NCBI RefSeq assembly: GCF_007829835.1
Contig: NZ_VIWP01000004.1
Span: forward strand, 186,001-250,000
Length of the DNA stretch: 64,000 nucleotides
Reading direction: 5' to 3'
Source: Neorhizobium alkalisoli
Lineage (GTDB): Bacteria; Pseudomonadota; Alphaproteobacteria; Rhizobiales; Rhizobiaceae
The translations under genes and the position numbers were made by a program. The notes below the pieces were generated by a model. That model had not been told where the DNA came from, did no database searches, and saw nothing but the letters and a program-made list of their open reading frames with translations. Of this stretch, positions 17,533 to 26,923 are shown in pieces. Position 1 is the first letter of the stretch; every line of letters starts with the position of its first letter.

Positions 17533-17629
17533 AGGGTGGCCTCAATGGATCGTCTTGGGCGTCAAGGATGCCCGTGAATGGTGAATGAAATCTTAAGTGA
17601 TACAGGGTCATACTCTGATTTGGAGTTGC

Positions 17630-17644
17630 TTAACCTTTGATAAA
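17630..17644. promoter_or_regulatory. Near-consensus CtrA-type site in the pilin intergenic region
   Basis: TTAA-CCTTTGA-TAAA, one base off the CtrA consensus TTAA-N7-TTAA. It lies between the divergent pilus genes at 17532 and 17930. CtrA controls pilA in Caulobacter, which makes the position sensible, but the match is imperfect. Confidence 0.35.
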
Positions 17645-17771
17645 AGCCAGCTTCGGACCCTATTTCCTTATAATCCATTTGATGTAATTCTGCTCAATGT
17701 GATGATTTATCATTTATATTAGGGAAATAATCCCATCCGGACAGCTGCATAAAATGCGACCGGTCTTATTT

Positions 17772-17826
17772 GCGGGCTATTTACCAAAGAGCCCGCATTT
17801 GCTCCGTTAACCCTTTGGAAAGGGTC
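17772..17826. other. Two tandem dyads upstream of the Flp pilin gene
   Basis: GCGGGCT (17772-17778) / AGCCCGC (17790-17796) and ACCCTTT (17811-17817) / AAAGGGT (17820-17826). Both are perfect 7-bp arms, about 105-160 bp before the pilin ATG in a 397-bp gap that otherwise holds no gene. They may be regulator sites or leader hairpins of a highly expressed pilin mRNA. Confidence 0.4.
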
Positions 17827-17929
17827 TTTCTTAAGCCGATGGCAATCGTCCGCCCCTAGATTGGCTCTCAACCGAACAGCGGAAACAGTTGTCGGGAAAT
17901 GCTGAACCCAAGTGGAGTAGGAGAGTCCC

Positions 17930-18118
17930 ATGTCCAAGATTTTTGCACGTTTCATCAAGGATGAGTCCGGCGCGACCGCCATCGAATATGGCCTTATCGC
18001 AGCTCTCATCTCTGTTGCGCTGATCGCTGGTGCGACCACGCTCGGCGGCGCGCTGAACACGCAGTTCGTCAACATCTCGAAGAAGCTGAACTGCGGCACC
18101 GGTACCGCAGCCTGCTGA
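17930..18118 (+). CDS. Flp/Fap-type major pilin
   Basis: A 62-residue pilin precursor. MSKIFARFIKDESG is the short basic leader; cleavage is expected after Gly14, giving mature ATAIEYGLIAALISVALIAG with the Glu5-Tyr6 pair that defines Flp pilins, followed by a short tail with Cys residues (LNCGTGTAAC). It would be secreted and assembled into a thin adhesive tad pilus. The start has GGAG (GTAGGAGAG) nine bases upstream. It corresponds in position and type to CtpA/PilA of Agrobacterium and Caulobacter; CpaA, its peptidase, follows 115 bp later. Confidence 0.94.
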   Translation: MSKIFARFIKDESGATAIEYGLIAALISVALIAGATTLGGALNTQFVNISKKLNCGTGTAAC

Positions 18119-18233
18119 TAGCTTATGGGCTGCGATGCAGCAGCCTTGCCAAGCTTGAAATTTCAGATCGAGAGCCTCCTACGGGTGGCTCTCGATCCTG
18201 ATTCGACGGTTAAGCTTCGAAAACAGGTGAATC

Positions 18234-18758
18234 ATGGCTGATGTGGTTGTCGCTGTCTTGATTTTTTCAGTGCTGCCTCTTGCGCTGGCATTTGCTGCGC
18301 TGAGCGACCTGTGGACGATGACCATCCCAAACTTCATCTCTGCCGTGGCGATCGTCGCTTTTTTGTTGCTCGCCCCACTATCCGGTCTTGCCTGGCCAGT
18401 GATCGGCATGAGCCTGGCAGCCGCCCTTCTGGTTTTTATCGTCTGCTTTGGGCTGTTCGCATTCCGCATCATGGGCGGGGGAGATGCCAAGCTCCTCACA
18501 GCAACGGCTCTGTGGTTCGGTTACGATCCGTCGCTTCTCGTCTTCCTTGTCACCGTTGCCTATGTGGGCGGCGCGCTGACGCTGATCATGCTGTTGCTGC
18601 GCACCCAGGCCAATTCGGCCATGGCGATAGGTATTAGGTTGCCCGCCTCGCTTTCCACGGAGAAGAAGATCCCTTACGGCATCGCAATCGCGATCGGCGG
18701 GTTCATGACGCTTCAGCAGGCACCGATCTTCCTCGCGGCAATGCAAACACTCAGATAG
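18234..18758 (+). CDS. cpaA: Prepilin peptidase (A24 family)
   Basis: An inner-membrane aspartic peptidase that removes the Flp pilin leader. 174 residues with about five or six membrane helices. The two catalytic Asp motifs of the short TadV/CpaA form are visible: SDLWTMTIPN near residue 24 and the GxGD-type MGGGDAKLL near residue 81. No methyltransferase domain is present, as is normal for this short form. It begins the plus-strand assembly set, 115 bp after the pilin gene. Confidence 0.94.
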   Translation: MADVVVAVLIFSVLPLALAFAALSDLWTMTIPNFISAVAIVAFLLLAPLSGLAWPVIGMSLAAALLVFIVCFGLFAFRIMGGGDAKLLTATALWFGYDPSLLVFLVTVAYVGGALTLIMLLLRTQANSAMAIGIRLPASLSTEKKIPYGIAIAIGGFMTLQQAPIFLAAMQTLR

Positions 18759-18878
18759 TAAATCTCGCCTCCGTCGCGGAAAGATTGCGTTAACTGAGAT
18801 TGTAAGCAACTCATTAACCTTAATTATACCATTGCCGGCCCATTCTCCCTGGAGATTTAGATTCCCTCGGGGACGGTA

Positions 18879-19685
18879 ATGAAGCCCGCACGCATAATGA
18901 TTCTCGCAGTCGCAGTTGTGGCAGCAGGCCTTGCAGGTCTGCTGGCAATGCGTCTGACTGGCCAGAAGCCGCAGAATCTCGTCGAGACCATCGTCCAGAA
19001 GGAACCGACGACCAAGGTTCTCGTATCGGCAGAAAATCTGCCGGTCGGCAGTCGCCTCAACGACAAATCGATCGAATGGATGGACTGGCCGAAGGGTGGC
19101 GTCGCCGAAGGCTTCATCACCTCCGAAAGCCGGCCGGATGCCCTGACGGAGATTGCCGGCTCGGTTGTGCGCCTGCCGATCTTCAAGGGCGAGCCGATCC
19201 GCGCCGAGAAGATCGCCGATTCTTCCAGCCGTATCATGTCCTCGCTGCTGCCGTCCGGAAAGCGGGCGGTTGCGACTGAGATTTCGGTTGCGACCGGTGC
19301 GGGCGGTTTTGTCCTGCCGAACGACCGTGTCGATGTGATCATGGTGCGCCAGAGCAAGGATAGCGGCACCTTCATCACCGAGAACGTCCTCAACAATGTT
19401 CGCGTTCTCGCGATCGACCAGCAGATCCAGGAGGCCCCCGATGGCTCCAAGTCGGTGGTTGGCACGACAGCGACGCTCGAACTCACGCCGGACCAGACGA
19501 AGGTTTTCGCTGTCGCACAGCAGATGGCCGAGCGGCTGACGCTTGCCCTGCGCTCGGTAGCGGATGCGCGTGAGCCCGACACGGCTGCTGCGGACTATCT
19601 GCTTCAGGGCGGCGGCAAGGCAGAGGTTCAACTGATCAAATCGGGGTCGATCGTCAAGACCTCGACCTCGCAGCAGGCGAAATGA
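18879..19685 (+). CDS. cpaB: Pilus assembly protein CpaB
   Basis: A periplasmic protein with one N-terminal membrane helix (ILAVAVVAAGLAGLLAM), 268 residues. The SAF-like domain starts at KVLVSAENLPVGSRLNDKSIEW, and the RcpC/CpaB domain continues through KGEPIRAEKIADSSSRIMSSLLPSGKRAVATEISVATGAGGFVLPNDRVDVIMV. These are the normal family landmarks. CpaB is required for Flp pilus assembly with the secretin CpaC, encoded 13 bp downstream. A ~120-bp gap with the weak AT-rich stretch around 18810-18835 precedes it and may hold an internal promoter. Confidence 0.93.
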   Translation: MKPARIMILAVAVVAAGLAGLLAMRLTGQKPQNLVETIVQKEPTTKVLVSAENLPVGSRLNDKSIEWMDWPKGGVAEGFITSESRPDALTEIAGSVVRLPIFKGEPIRAEKIADSSSRIMSSLLPSGKRAVATEISVATGAGGFVLPNDRVDVIMVRQSKDSGTFITENVLNNVRVLAIDQQIQEAPDGSKSVVGTTATLELTPDQTKVFAVAQQMAERLTLALRSVADAREPDTAAADYLLQGGGKAEVQLIKSGSIVKTSTSQQAK

Positions 19686-19698
19686 ACGGAGCGGGCCA

Positions 19699-21258
19699 AT
19701 GAGCAGTTTCAAAGCTAAAATTCGCAGCTCTGCCGCCGCCGGAATGGCATTCTGCATGGCGGTTTCTGGGTTTCCGATCGGTTTTGCATCGGTCGAATTC
19801 GGTGTGACGGAAGTGTCTGCGGCAGATTCGAGCGTCGTGCGCATTACTGATGCCGGCCCGGGCGTCAAACGCCGGCTCTCGCTTGGTCTCAACAAGGCGC
19901 TGGTCGTGGATCTGCCTGCCGATGCCCATGACATTCTTGTCGCCGATCCAGCGATGGCCGACGCGGTGACCCGCACCTCGCGCCGCATCTACCTGTTCGG
20001 CAAGACGGTCGGTCAGACGAATATCTTCGTATTCGGTGCCAATGGCGAGGAGATCGTCAGCCTCGACGTCGAGATCGAGCGTGACATTGCCGGCCTGCAG
20101 CAGAACCTCAAACGCTTCCTGCCGGATTCCGACGTCAAAGTGGAAATTATCTCCGACAACATCGTTCTGTCTGGAACGGTGCGCACACCGCAGGATTCGG
20201 CCCAGGCTGAAAAGCTTGCATCCGCCTTCCTGAAGGGTGGTGAGGCAACGACGCGCAACATCACAGCGCAAGGCAATAATGGTGATGCCTCCATCTTTGC
20301 TGAAAACCGCCAGACTTCCCAGATCGTCAATCTTTTGACGATTGAAGGCGAAGACCAGGTTACGCTGAAGGTCACCGTTGCCGAAGTCAGCCGCCAGGTT
20401 CTGAAGCAGCTCGGCTTCAACGGTTCGCTCAGCGGTAACAAGGGTTCGATCTCCTATTCCAATCCGTCGAACCTCGGCAATGCCGTCAGCACATTCGGCA
20501 TGGGCAGCCTCACCGGATCGATCGGCGCGGCAAGTATCGCAACCTATATGAACGCCATGGAACAGGCCGGCGTCATGCGCACGCTCGCCGAACCGAGCCT
20601 GACCGCGATCTCCGGCCAGCAGGCGAAATTCTACGTCGGTGGCGAATATCGCCTCCCCGGGGAGCAGGAAGTCGATGTCGATCAGGATACCGGCCGCCCA
20701 ACAGTGACGCGTACGGTCAACTCGGTCGACTACGGCATCCAGCTGAACTTCAAGCCTGTCGTGCTTTCGCCGGGCCGCATCAGCCTCAATATCGAGACCA
20801 ACGTATCCGAGCCGACCTACGAAGGTTCGGCCAATACCGGCAACGGCTCGAGCCTGAGAATCCCGGGCAATACCTATCTGTCGATCCGCAAGCGCGAGGC
20901 TTCGACCACTGTCGAACTGCCCTCCGGCGGCTCGATCGTCATCGCCGGTCTGGTGCAGGACAATATCCGTCAGGCCATGTCCGGGCTGCCAGGCATTTCC
21001 AAGGTTCCGGTCTTCGGCACGCTGTTCCGCAGCAAGGATTTCATTCGCAACGAAACCGAGCTTGTGATCATCGCGACGCCTTATCTCGTCCGGCCTGTGG
21101 CCCGTAACGAGATTGCCCGCCCGGACGACAACTTCAATCCTGAAAACGATGCAGCCAGCTTCTTCCTGAATCGCGTCAACAAGATCTACGGCCGCAAGGA
21201 GCAGGCCGACGCGGCTCCGGGCCAATATCATGGCGCAGTCGGTTTCATCTACAAGTGA
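19699..21258 (+). CDS. cpaC: Pilus secretin CpaC (RcpA)
   Basis: An outer-membrane secretin that forms the pilus exit channel. 519 residues: an exported N-terminus, then the pilus N-domain (VKRRLSLGLNKALVVDLPADAHDILVADPAMADAVTRTSRRIYLFGKTVGQTNIFVFG), a BON-like stretch around residues 130-200, and the secretin domain from about 230. The latter has VTLKVTVAEVSRQVLKQLGF, MRTLAEPSLTAISGQQAKFYVGGE and the final VPVFGTLFRSKDFIRNETELVIIATPYLVRPV. It lies 13 bp after cpaB, and cpaD starts 13 bp after its stop. Confidence 0.95.
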   Translation: MSSFKAKIRSSAAAGMAFCMAVSGFPIGFASVEFGVTEVSAADSSVVRITDAGPGVKRRLSLGLNKALVVDLPADAHDILVADPAMADAVTRTSRRIYLFGKTVGQTNIFVFGANGEEIVSLDVEIERDIAGLQQNLKRFLPDSDVKVEIISDNIVLSGTVRTPQDSAQAEKLASAFLKGGEATTRNITAQGNNGDASIFAENRQTSQIVNLLTIEGEDQVTLKVTVAEVSRQVLKQLGFNGSLSGNKGSISYSNPSNLGNAVSTFGMGSLTGSIGAASIATYMNAMEQAGVMRTLAEPSLTAISGQQAKFYVGGEYRLPGEQEVDVDQDTGRPTVTRTVNSVDYGIQLNFKPVVLSPGRISLNIETNVSEPTYEGSANTGNGSSLRIPGNTYLSIRKREASTTVELPSGGSIVIAGLVQDNIRQAMSGLPGISKVPVFGTLFRSKDFIRNETELVIIATPYLVRPVARNEIARPDDNFNPENDAASFFLNRVNKIYGRKEQADAAPGQYHGAVGFIYK

Positions 21259-21271
21259 GCGGGGACCGGAC

Positions 21272-22021
21272 ATGACGATCACAATCACCCCTCTCTCGGC
21301 CCTGAAGGGACATCGCAAGATGGAGAAGTCAATTCGCGCGCGTCACCCGGTCATGGCATCGACGGCGGCCGCCCTGCTCGTTTCGGTGCTTCTCTCGTCC
21401 TGCGGCAATAGCCAGATGACGACCGGTTCGATCTCCGACGATTATCGCACCCGCCATCCAATCGTTCTTGCGGAAGGTGCCTATACGCTCGATGTCCCGG
21501 TTGCCTCTGGCGATGTGCGCCTGACGGTTGGCCAGAAGGACATGGTCCGCGGCTTCGCGCAGAATTTCAGCGCTTCGGCTGCCGGCGTCGTCCAGATCCA
21601 GGTTCCGCATGGATCCTACAATGCCGGTGCCGCGACCAAGATTGCCGGCGATATCCGCCGCACGCTGACCGAAAACGGCATTCGCGCGCAGCGCATCATG
21701 ATGACCAATTACGCCGCTTCACCAAACGGCGATGCGGCACCGATCCGCCTGCAATATGTGGCCACCAAGGCGATGACGAGCGCATGCGGCGAATGGCCGG
21801 AAGACCTGTCTAATGACACGATGACCAACAGGAACTGGTACAATTTCGGCTGCGCCTCGCAGAACAATCTGGCTGCCCAGATTGCCAACCCGTCTGACCT
21901 GATCGCACCGCGCGGCATGACTCCGATCGATGCGACCCAGCGTGCCAAGGTGATCAGCGACTACCGTGGTGAGACGAGCAGCGGCGGCACGACCACCACG
22001 ACGACAACAACGACGAACTGA
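21272..22021 (+). CDS. cpaD: Pilus assembly lipoprotein CpaD
   Basis: An outer-membrane-associated lipoprotein that supports the secretin. From ATG 21272 it has 249 residues; the hydrophobic stretch ASTAAALLVSVLLSSCGN gives a lipobox Cys. An in-frame ATG at 21320 would give a more conventional signal peptide (MEKSIRARHPVM...) and has GAAGGGA upstream, so the true start is open. The body has KDMVRGFAQNFSASAAGVVQIQVPHGSYN and CGEWPEDL...NRNWYNFGCASQNNLAAQIANPSDLIAPRGMTPIDATQR, the usual CpaD end. The tail is a Thr-rich run. Confidence 0.92.
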   Translation: MTITITPLSALKGHRKMEKSIRARHPVMASTAAALLVSVLLSSCGNSQMTTGSISDDYRTRHPIVLAEGAYTLDVPVASGDVRLTVGQKDMVRGFAQNFSASAAGVVQIQVPHGSYNAGAATKIAGDIRRTLTENGIRAQRIMMTNYAASPNGDAAPIRLQYVATKAMTSACGEWPEDLSNDTMTNRNWYNFGCASQNNLAAQIANPSDLIAPRGMTPIDATQRAKVISDYRGETSSGGTTTTTTTTTN

Positions 22022-22073
22022 CGGCCCGATAGAAAGGCCGATGAACGGAAGTGTCCGGGAACCGGGGAAAACG

Positions 22074-23363
22074 ATGAGCGCGATCAACTACGAAATCCGC
22101 GGCTCCGGCAACGAGGAGCATCTTGGCGACGAGGGCGAACGCCCCGCCGATCTGGAGAACCTGCGGCCGCTGCCGCGGATTTCCATTCACGCGTTTTGCG
22201 AAAGCGACGCGATGCAGCGGATGATGGACCGCATGTCGCGCGACCGGCGCATGGCGAAGGTCAACCTGCGCGTCACCGGCGGCAGCATCGCCGCGGCCGC
22301 CAACATGTTCTCGTCCTCGCCGACGCCCAATTTGATCATTCTGGAAACCGAGACCGAGCCGCGCTCGCTTCTGGCGGAGCTGGCACCGCTTGCGGAAGTC
22401 TGCGACCCCTCGACCCGCGTCGTTATCATCGGCCGCTATAACGATATCGCGCTGTATCGCGAGCTGATCCGCAACGGGATCTCGGAATATCTCGTCGGCC
22501 CCGTCCCGATGGCGGATATGCTGGGCGTCATTTCGACGATCTTTATCGATCCGGAAGCTGAGCCGCTCGGCCGTTCGATCGCCGTGATCGGCGCCAAGGG
22601 TGGCGTCGGGGCATCGACGATCGCCCATAACTGCGCCTTCGGCATTTCCAACCTGTTTTCGACCGAAACCATTCTTGCCGATCTGGACCTGCCATTCGGC
22701 ACGGCCAATATCGATTTTGATCAGGACCCGGCTCAGGGTATCGCAGAAGCCGTCTTTGCGCCGGAACGGCTGGATGAAGTCTTTCTCGATCGTCTGCTGA
22801 CAAAATGCTCCGAGCATCTCTCTCTGCTCGCTGCGCCGTCATTGCTCGACCGCGCCTATGACTTTGAAAGTGCTGCCTTCCAGCCGATCATCGAGCTCCT
22901 GCAGCGTAGTGCGCCGGTCGCCATCCTCGATGTGCCGCATGGCTGGAGCGAATGGACGCGCTCCGTTCTGTCGTCGGTCGACGAAGTAGTCATCTGCGCC
23001 GCGCCCGATCTGGCGAACCTGCGCAATACCAAGAACATGATCGACGCCTTGAAAAAGCTGAGGCCCAACGACCGTGCGCCGCATCTCGTACTCAATCAGG
23101 TCGGCATGCCGAAGCGCCCCGAAATCGCGCCGGCGGATTTCATCGAACCGCTCGAACTCGAGCCGATCGCCATATTGCCCTTCGATGCGCAGCTGTTCGG
23201 CAATGCCGCCAATAGTGGCCGGATGATCTCCGAGATCGATGCCAAATCGCCGGCTGCCGAAACGTTTTCTCAGATCGCGCATGTCGTCACCGGCCGCATT
23301 GCCGTCAAGAAGGCCAAGAAGGGCGGCTTGGGCAAGATGCTGCAAATGCTCGGCCGCAAATAG
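22074..23363 (+). CDS. cpaE: Pilus assembly ATPase CpaE (MinD/ParA-like)
   Basis: A cytoplasmic P-loop ATPase that helps localise the tad machine to the cell pole. 429 residues: an N-terminal receiver-like region (residues ~40-160, with VVIIGRYNDIALYRELIRNGISEYLVGPV), then the deviant Walker A GAKGGVGAST near residue 174 followed by the LADLDLPFGTANIDFDQDPAQG switch stretch. The C-terminus is basic (KKAKKGGLGKMLQMLGRK). ATG 22074 is chosen because GGGGAAAA precedes it; an in-frame ATG at 22041 with GAAAGG is possible. It follows cpaD by 52 bp and precedes cpaF by 28 bp. Confidence 0.93.
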   Translation: MSAINYEIRGSGNEEHLGDEGERPADLENLRPLPRISIHAFCESDAMQRMMDRMSRDRRMAKVNLRVTGGSIAAAANMFSSSPTPNLIILETETEPRSLLAELAPLAEVCDPSTRVVIIGRYNDIALYRELIRNGISEYLVGPVPMADMLGVISTIFIDPEAEPLGRSIAVIGAKGGVGASTIAHNCAFGISNLFSTETILADLDLPFGTANIDFDQDPAQGIAEAVFAPERLDEVFLDRLLTKCSEHLSLLAAPSLLDRAYDFESAAFQPIIELLQRSAPVAILDVPHGWSEWTRSVLSSVDEVVICAAPDLANLRNTKNMIDALKKLRPNDRAPHLVLNQVGMPKRPEIAPADFIEPLELEPIAILPFDAQLFGNAANSGRMISEIDAKSPAAETFSQIAHVVTGRIAVKKAKKGGLGKMLQMLGRK

Positions 23364-23391
23364 GCCTGACGTTTAGGAACTGGATCGCATT

Positions 23392-24879
23392 ATGTTTGGA
23401 AAGCGCGGAAACGAAGGATCTGGCCGAAGCGGCGGTATTGCCCCGCCGCCCGTGACTACGGCTGCGCCCGTGGCCGAGGCGCCGAGATCCTCGACCCCGG
23501 AAATTCTGGCGGAACCGCGTGAAGCGAACGCTGGTCGTCAGCCCGTCGCGCCGCCACCGCTTGCCCCCGCACCGGCCCGTAGGCGCCCGGCCCGAACCGA
23601 GCACTATTACGACACGAAAAGCCAGGTCTTTTCGGCGCTGATCGATACGATCGATCTGTCCCAACTCGCCAAGCTCGATGCCGAAAGCGCGCGCGAAGAA
23701 ATCCGCGACATCGTCAACGACATCATCACCATCAAGAATTTCGCGATGTCGATCTCCGAGCAGGAAGAGCTGCTCGAGGATATCTGCAACGACGTTCTCG
23801 GTTACGGCCCACTGGAGCCGCTGCTTGCCCGAGATGATATCGCCGACATCATGGTCAACGGTGCAGGCCAGACCTTTATCGAAGTCGGCGGCAAGACGAT
23901 CGAATCGGAAATCCGTTTCCGTGACAATGCCCAGCTTCTGTCGATCTGCCAGCGCATCGTCAGCCAGGTCGGCCGCCGCGTTGATGAAAGCTCGCCGATC
24001 TGCGACGCCCGTCTTCCCGATGGTTCGCGTGTCAACGTCATCGCCCCGCCGCTATCGCTCGATGGCCCGGCACTCACCATTCGTAAGTTCAAGAAAGACA
24101 AGCTGACCCTCGACCAGCTGGTGAAATTCGGTGCGATCACGCCGGAAGGCGCGACGCTTCTGCAGATCATCGGTCGTGTCCGCTGCAATATCGTCATCTC
24201 CGGCGGTACCGGCTCGGGTAAGACGACGCTTTTGAACTGCCTCACCAACTATATCGACCGTGAGGAGCGGGTTATCACCTGCGAGGATACGGCCGAACTG
24301 CAGCTGCAGCAGCCGCATGTCGTCCGCCTCGAAACCCGCCCGCCGAATATCGAAGGCGAAGGTGAGATTACCATGCGCGATCTCGTCAAGAACTGCCTGC
24401 GTATGCGCCCTGAACGCATCATCGTCGGCGAAGTGCGCGGACCGGAAGTTTTTGACCTTCTGCAGGCGATGAACACCGGTCACGACGGCTCGATGGGTAC
24501 GATCCACGCCAATACGCCGCGCGAATGCCTGAGCCGTATGGAATCGATGATCGCCATGGGCGGTTATTCGCTGCCGGCAAAGACAGTTCGCGAGATCATT
24601 TCCGGTTCGATCGATGTGATCATCCAGGCAGCCCGTCTGCGCGATGGTTCGCGCCGCATCACCCAGGTAACCGAGGTGATCGGCATGGAAGGTGACGTCA
24701 TCGTCACTCAGGATCTCATGCGCTACGAGATCGAGGGTGAGGACGCCAATGGCAGGCTGATCGGCCGCCACGTCTCGACCGGCATTGCAAAGCCCTATTT
24801 CTGGGATCGTGCGCGCTATTACGGCGAAGAGCGGCGGCTGGCGTCGGCACTCGACGCTATGGAAACCGGCAAGGCGTGA
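23392..24879 (+). CDS. cpaF: Pilus assembly ATPase CpaF (TadA)
   Basis: A cytoplasmic secretion ATPase of the VirB11/TadA family that powers Flp assembly, 495 residues. The N-terminal ~70 residues are Pro/Ala-rich. Then come [20 protein letters not shown], the Walker [13 protein letters not shown] near residue 272, [20 protein letters not shown], the Walker B/Asp-box [39 protein letters not shown]. All catalytic motifs are intact. It overlaps nothing; tadB follows after 34 bp. Called CtpG in Agrobacterium. Confidence 0.96.
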   Translation: MFGKRGNEGSGRSGGIAPPPVTTAAPVAEAPRSSTPEILAEPREANAGRQPVAPPPLAPAPARRRPARTEHYYDTKSQVFSALIDTIDLSQLAKLDAESAREEIRDIVNDIITIKNFAMSISEQEELLEDICNDVLGYGPLEPLLARDDIADIMVNGAGQTFIEVGGKTIESEIRFRDNAQLLSICQRIVSQVGRRVDESSPICDARLPDGSRVNVIAPPLSLDGPALTIRKFKKDKLTLDQLVKFGAITPEGATLLQIIGRVRCNIVISGGTGSGKTTLLNCLTNYIDREERVITCEDTAELQLQQPHVVRLETRPPNIEGEGEITMRDLVKNCLRMRPERIIVGEVRGPEVFDLLQAMNTGHDGSMGTIHANTPRECLSRMESMIAMGGYSLPAKTVREIISGSIDVIIQAARLRDGSRRITQVTEVIGMEGDVIVTQDLMRYEIEGEDANGRLIGRHVSTGIAKPYFWDRARYYGEERRLASALDAMETGKA

Positions 24880-24913
24880 CGGGAAGGGCGGCCCGACCGC
24901 CCATCGGGAAAGG

Positions 24914-25927
24914 ATGTTCGGCATGGATATGACAGTCGTACTGATCATCGTTCTTGCAGCAGTCGCTGCCGGGTCGGTCTGCTACGCCTTTTTGTTCTCC
25001 CGAATGGAGGTCGAGAAGAAGGCCGGTGCGCGGCTGAGCCGCGTCAAGTCCGCGGAGACCGATCTGGTGCGGATGAAAGCCGCCCGCGACCGCGTGCAGG
25101 AACTTTCCAAGCGCCGCAAGTCGGTGCAGGATTCCCTGAAGGATCTCGAAAAGCAGCAGGAAGAGAAGAACAGCAAGATCGGCGACCGCAGCCTGAAGAG
25201 CCGGATCGGCCAGACCGGCCTGCCGCTGACACTCGGTCGCTTCTACATGTTCAGCGCCGCCTTCGGCATTTTCGTGTTTCTCATCGCCCTGATTGCCGGA
25301 ATACAGCTGCTTGGCGCACTTGGTGCTGCCTTTGCCGCAGGCCTCGGCCTGCCACGCTGGGTGATCGGCTTTCTCATCAAGCGTCGCCAGAACAAGTTTC
25401 TCAACGAGTTTCCGAACGCGCTTGACGTCATGGTCCGCTCCATCAAGTCCGGCCTACCGCTCAACGACGCGCTGCGGCTGATCGCCTCCGATGGCCAGGA
25501 ACCGGTCAAGTCCGAGTTTCGCAAGGTAATCGAGGCACAGCAGGTCGGTTTGAGCATTCCCGAGGCCTGTTTCCGCATGATGCAGACCATGCCGCTGGCG
25601 GAGGTCAACTTCTTTGCCATCGTCATCGCCATCCAGAGCCAGGCGGGCGGCAATCTCTCGGAAGCGATCGGCAACCTTTCAAAGGTGCTGCGCGAGCGCA
25701 AGAAGATGAAAGCCAAGGTCAAGGCGCTGTCCATGGAAGCCAAGGCGTCTGCGGTCATCATCGGGGCGCTCCCGTTCATTGTCTCGACGCTCGTCTACCT
25801 CACGTCGCCGCAGTACATCATGATCCTTTTTACGGATCCGCGCGGCCACATGATCCTTCTGGGCGCGGGCATCTGGATGTCGATCGGCATCTTCGTCATG
25901 CGCAACATGATCAATTTCGATATCTGA
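24914..25927 (+). CDS. tadB: Pilus inner-membrane platform protein TadB
   Basis: A T2SSF-domain inner-membrane platform protein, 337 residues. It has an N-terminal helix (VVLIIVLAAVAAGSVCYAFLF), a charged coiled linker (residues ~30-95) and then two helices before the cytoplasmic F domain NEFPNALDVMVRSIKSGLPLNDALRLIA...EAIGNLSKVLRERKKMKAKVKALSMEAKASA, with two C-terminal helices. ATG 24914 gives MFGMDM; an alternative ATG at 24923 has AAAGGA at better spacing, so the first three residues are uncertain. It is coupled to tadC 11 bp downstream, with which it should form the platform. Confidence 0.93.
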   Translation: MFGMDMTVVLIIVLAAVAAGSVCYAFLFSRMEVEKKAGARLSRVKSAETDLVRMKAARDRVQELSKRRKSVQDSLKDLEKQQEEKNSKIGDRSLKSRIGQTGLPLTLGRFYMFSAAFGIFVFLIALIAGIQLLGALGAAFAAGLGLPRWVIGFLIKRRQNKFLNEFPNALDVMVRSIKSGLPLNDALRLIASDGQEPVKSEFRKVIEAQQVGLSIPEACFRMMQTMPLAEVNFFAIVIAIQSQAGGNLSEAIGNLSKVLRERKKMKAKVKALSMEAKASAVIIGALPFIVSTLVYLTSPQYIMILFTDPRGHMILLGAGIWMSIGIFVMRNMINFDI

Positions 25928-25938
25928 GGATTTGACCC

Positions 25939-26916
25939 GTGAAGGAAATTGCCGCCACCTTTACTGATCCGACGATGCTCTTCGCCATCCTCGTGGCGGT
26001 GGCAGTGTTTGCGACCTGCTACACGCTGGCGAGCCCCTTTCTCGAAAAGGGTGGCCTCGACAAGCGGATGAAGGCCGTATCGACCGAGCGCGAGGCGATC
26101 CGTGCACGAGAGCGGGCGCGGATGAACGCCGAGGGGTCCAAGGCAAGCCTGCGGAACCAGAACAACAAGTCCGCCCGCAACATCGTCGAGCGCTTCAACC
26201 TGCGCAAGGCGCTGGTCGACGAGAACACGGTCAACAAGCTGCGTGCCGCCGGCCTGCGCACCCAGAACGCCCTCAACGTGTTTCTCGTTGCACGCTTCCT
26301 CCTGCCGTTCTTGTTCTTGGCAGCGGCGGCGGTGTGGATTTTCGTGCTGGGCAATCTCGCCTCCAAGCCGGTGGCAATCCGCCTGCTGGCGGTTATCGGC
26401 TTCGCTTATCTCGGCTTCTATTCGCCGAATATCTACATTTCCAACCGCATCAACAAGCGCCAGGCATCGATCAAGCGTGCCTGGCCGGATGCGCTCGACC
26501 TGATGCTGATTTGCGTCGAATCGGGTATTTCGATCGAAGCGGCCATGCGCCGCGCGGCCGAAGAGATCGGCACCCAGTCACCGGAGCTCGCCGAGGAGCT
26601 GGTCCTCACGACAGCCGAACTCTCCTTCCTGCAGGATCGCCGCACGGCGTTGGAAAATCTCGGCATCCGAACTCAGCTCGATATCGTCAAGGCCGTTGCC
26701 CAGGCGCTGATCCAGGCGGAACGTTACGGCACGCCGATTGCACAGGCGCTGCGTGTCCTTGCTCAGGAAGGCCGCGATGAGCGTATGAACGAGGCGGAAA
26801 AGAAGGCTGCCGCCCTGCCGCCGAAACTGACCGTGCCGATGATTCTTTTCTTCCTGCCGGTCCTGATCGCCGTCATCCTCGGGCCTGCCGGTATCCAGGT
26901 TTCCGACCGGTTCTAA
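25939..26916 (+). CDS. tadC: Pilus inner-membrane platform protein TadC
   Basis: The second platform protein, 325 residues, T2SSF domain. Landmarks are helices near the N-terminus and residues ~110-160 and the F-domain sequence KRAWPDALDLMLICVESGISIEAAMRRAAEEIGTQSPELAEELVLTTAELSFLQDRRTALENLGIR, closing with ALPPKLTVPMILFFLPVLIAVILGPAGIQV. The start is ATG-less: the GTG at 25939 follows GAGG. It is the last gene of the plus-strand tad set; TadD is encoded apart on the other strand. Confidence 0.93.
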   Translation: MKEIAATFTDPTMLFAILVAVAVFATCYTLASPFLEKGGLDKRMKAVSTEREAIRARERARMNAEGSKASLRNQNNKSARNIVERFNLRKALVDENTVNKLRAAGLRTQNALNVFLVARFLLPFLFLAAAAVWIFVLGNLASKPVAIRLLAVIGFAYLGFYSPNIYISNRINKRQASIKRAWPDALDLMLICVESGISIEAAMRRAAEEIGTQSPELAEELVLTTAELSFLQDRRTALENLGIRTQLDIVKAVAQALIQAERYGTPIAQALRVLAQEGRDERMNEAEKKAAALPPKLTVPMILFFLPVLIAVILGPAGIQVSDRF

Positions 26917-26923
26917 AACCGGA

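Noticed and set aside
18810..18835. TTAACCTTAATTATA before cpaB as a CtrA site.
   Set aside because: Only one half-site is intact; the second half differs at two positions.
18378..21318. Two long minus-strand frames (536 and 554 codons) over cpaA-cpaC.
   Set aside because: They run antisense through clearly conserved pilus genes and have no recognisable domain.
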